Of a stretch of 13,570 nucleotides of DNA, positions 11,818 to 13,570 are shown one piece after another. Both the position numbers and the translations under genes were made by a program. Source of the DNA: CAYHGV01 sp964356135 (lineage in GTDB: Bacteria > Hydrothermota > Tepidihabitantia > CAYHGV01); the NCBI GenBank assembly GCA_964356135.1, contig CAYHGV010000081.1, positions 1 through 13,570 on the forward strand. The letters are read 5' to 3'. The notes under the pieces were generated by a model. That model saw only the letters and a list, made by a program, of their open reading frames with translations, ran no database searches and was not told where the DNA came from. Each line of letters opens with the position of its first letter. Position 1 is the first letter of the stretch.

Positions 11818-13272
11818 TTATCCGGACGGTTCGTAATTTGGTGCTTCGCGGGTAATAGTTATATCATGTGGATGACTTTCTTTAAGACCAGCTTTAGTGA
11901 CTCTGATAAACTTAGCCTTTTCCTTCAGTTCGAATATGGTTTTGGACCCGCAATAACCCATACCAGAACGAAGACCCCCAATTAGTTGATATATTACTTC
12001 TGAAACCCTGCCGCGATAAGGAACCCTGCCCTCTATACCCTCAGGTACAAGTTTTTTGGCTTCTTCCTGAAAGTATCTATCGGCCGAACCTCGGCGCATT
12101 GCAGTTATCGAACCCATTGCCCGATAGAGCTTATACCTTCGTCCTTCAAGTAATATCTCTTCACCCGGACTTTCGTCGGTACCTGCAAAAAGATTGCCAA
12201 CCATTACCGTATCTGCTCCGGCTGCTATTGCTTTTACGATGTCTCCGGAAAGCCGAATCCCTCCATCTGCTATTATCGGTATTTCTATCTCTTTCAGTGA
12301 CTTAGAACAGTCAAATATTGCTGTAAATTGTGGAACTCCGACTCCGGCGACGACCCGAGTTGTGCAGATCGATCCTGGGCCTAATCCAACTTTTATCGCA
12401 TCTACTCCTAATTTAGATAGCTCAAGTGTAGCTTCAGCTGTTCCTACGTTACCGACCACCAGTTGGGTACTTACGAGCATCTTTTTAAGTTTTTTGGTAA
12501 GATCAATAACACTCTGAGAATGGGCATGAGCCGTATCAATTACCAGGGCATCTACGCCGGCTTCAACCAGAGCCGTAGCTCGATCTATTGTCTTTTTGTC
12601 GACTCCTATTGCCGCCGCTGCCCGAAGACGACCTAAGCCATCGACCGTCGCAAGAGGATGTTCTAATTTTTTAGTAATGTCTTTAACCGTAATCAAACCT
12701 TTAAGAATGCCCTTATTGTCAATAATCGGCAATTTCTCTATCCTGTTATTTTTCAATATCTTTTGAGCTTGAGTTAAAGTCGTTCCTACCGGTGCGGTTA
12801 TCAGTTTTTCTCTTCTCATGACCTGAGCAATTTTTTTGTTTAAGTCATCTTCGAACAGTATATCGCGTTTGGTCATTATGCCAAGCAGTTTACCAGTCTT
12901 GTTAACAACCGGTATCCCGGAAATCGAAAATCTCTCCATCAAGTCAATGGCATCTTTAATCGTCGCTTCTGGCTTGAGTGTAATCGGGTCAATAATCATT
13001 CCGCTTTCAGCCCTTTTCACCACTATGACTTCCTGTGCCTGTTCTTCAATTGACATATTCTTATGAATAACCCCAATTCCACCGGCCTGGGCTAAAGCGA
13101 TAGCCATCCGCGATTCAGTAACCGTGTCCATCGCGGCGCTGACTAATGGAATTTGAAGGGGTATTGTCCGGGTGAAAAGGGTCCTGGTATCAGTATCTTT
13201 TGGTATGATCGCGGAACGCTGGGGGACCAGCAGGACATCGTCAAAGGTCAGTCCTTCCGCTATTTGTCCCAT
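11818..13272 (-). CDS. guaB: Inosine-5'-monophosphate dehydrogenase
   Basis: This enzyme oxidises IMP to XMP with NAD+, the committed step of GMP synthesis, in the cytoplasm. The 484-residue length is normal. LTFDDVLLVPQRS at the start and PLVSAAMDTVTE (42-53) are family signatures. Two CBS domains occupy about 97-205 (the first with ISGIPVVNKTGKLLGIMTKRD, the second with IEKLPIIDNKGILKGLITVKD) and allow adenine- or guanine-nucleotide control. The catalytic loop GPGSICTTR has the nucleophile Cys303, followed by IADGGIR (334-340), the substrate-phosphate loop. EGRVPYRG (414-421) belongs to the mobile flap. The ATG at 13272 is preceded by a purine-rich GGGGGGAGAGGA. Thioredoxin ends 12 bases upstream, so the two genes form an operon. 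Confidence 0.97.
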   Translation of the reverse strand: MGQIAEGLTFDDVLLVPQRSAIIPKDTDTRTLFTRTIPLQIPLVSAAMDTVTESRMAIALAQAGGIGVIHKNMSIEEQAQEVIVVKRAESGMIIDPITLKPEATIKDAIDLMERFSISGIPVVNKTGKLLGIMTKRDILFEDDLNKKIAQVMRREKLITAPVGTTLTQAQKILKNNRIEKLPIIDNKGILKGLITVKDITKKLEHPLATVDGLGRLRAAAAIGVDKKTIDRATALVEAGVDALVIDTAHAHSQSVIDLTKKLKKMLVSTQLVVGNVGTAEATLELSKLGVDAIKVGLGPGSICTTRVVAGVGVPQFTAIFDCSKSLKEIEIPIIADGGIRLSGDIVKAIAAGADTVMVGNLFAGTDESPGEEILLEGRRYKLYRAMGSITAMRRGSADRYFQEEAKKLVPEGIEGRVPYRGRVSEVIYQLIGGLRSGMGYCGSKTIFELKEKAKFIRVTKAGLKESHPHDITITREAPNYEPSG

Positions 13273-13284
13273 TCCTCTCCCCCC

Positions 13285-13570
13285 TTATTTTAAGAGCTTT
13301 TCAATCCGTTCGGAGATAAGCGTTTTAGGAACGGCGCCAATAATCGAATCGACAATTACCCCATTTTTAAAAAAGGCAATGGTCGGAATGGATTGAATAG
13401 AATATTTGGAAGCGATATCGGCTTCGTTATCAACGTTAAGCTTGCCGATTTTGACCTTCCCGGCATATTCCTTGGATATCTCATCAATCAGCGGGATCAC
13501 CATCCGGCAAGGAGCACACCAGGGTGCCCAGAAATCAACCATCGTCAAAAGCGAAGATTCAATGACCTCG
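13285..13570 (-). CDS. trxA: Thioredoxin (5' end outside window)
   Basis: This cytoplasmic dithiol-disulfide oxidoreductase reduces protein disulfides, normally recharged by thioredoxin reductase. Ninety-four residues are visible. The frame is open to the window edge, reading EVIESSLLTMVDFWAPWC, so the true start lies beyond 13570 and the internal TTG or ATG codons near 13540-13548 are not starts. The active site is WCAPC, where most thioredoxins have WCGPC. Ala in place of Gly occurs in some natural members and may shift redox potential slightly. The cis-proline loop QSIPTIAFF and the final helix are complete. guaB follows after 12 bases. Confidence 0.95.
   Translation of the reverse strand, partial: EVIESSLLTMVDFWAPWCAPCRMVIPLIDEISKEYAGKVKIGKLNVDNEADIASKYSIQSIPTIAFFKNGVIVDSIIGAVPKTLISERIEKLLK

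Noticed and set aside
13285..13548. Thioredoxin starting at the internal TTG 13548
   Set aside because: The frame stays open to the window edge and encodes the expected N-terminal strand EVIESSLLTMVDFW, so the start is outside the window.

Overview
The window comes from a Gram-negative bacterium. An outer-membrane TolC-type protein, a periplasmic adaptor and a large secreted protein with a FlgD-like/type IX-style C-terminal sorting domain all imply an outer membrane. That C-terminal tail (PNPF near residue 594, ending in an Ile/Leu/Lys strand) is typical of the FCB superphylum and of uncultured candidate phyla such as WOR-3, Zixibacteria or Cloacimonadota. The phylum is inferred; no ribosomal marker is present.

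Layout. (1) 1-2872, minus strand: a metal-efflux operon in the order NosL-YHS lipoprotein, TolC/CusC-like channel, CusB-like adaptor. The adaptor runs off the left edge, and the RND pump is presumably beyond it. (2) 2873-4564, plus strand: an operator-like spacer, tRNA-Pro(CGG), an orphan tRNA 3' half, hpt, a TIGR00725/LOG-like protein and an acylphosphatase. (3) 4565-5065: 500 bases without a confident gene, but with a strong promoter overlapped by a perfect 10-bp inverted repeat, followed by a short ORF with a good ribosome binding site. (4) 5066-7648: a secreted 162-residue protein and a 676-residue secreted matrixin-like metalloprotease, closed by a long hairpin. (5) 7650-9084: an IS481-like transposase on the minus strand. 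(6) 9099-9437: a cold-shock protein gene with its own promoter and terminator. (7) 9514-10312: tRNA-Arg(CCT) and a membrane-anchored TPR protein, apparently from one promoter. (8) 10339-11569: three tandem DUF4870/Tic20-like membrane proteins. The first appears leaderless under a palindrome-bearing promoter. The third is interrupted by an in-frame TAG, after which the family's C-terminal motif continues. (9) 11818-13570, minus strand: thioredoxin (5' end outside the window) followed by guaB.

How the genes fit together. The left operon is a self-contained copper/silver-type detoxification set in which two of the three proteins carry CPICGM metal motifs and one adds a YHS domain. hpt and guaB both act on IMP or its precursors (salvage and the committed GMP step) but sit in separate transcription units. 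The secreted pair looks like a protease with a co-exported partner.

Most of the window is ordinary housekeeping and export functions. The points most worth a second look are the TAG in the third DUF4870 gene, the leaderless palindromic promoter of the first, the orphan tRNA 3' half, the promoter/inverted-repeat/short-ORF module at 4625-4810 and the NosL-YHS fusion. I see no CRISPR array, phage module or clearly new defence system.
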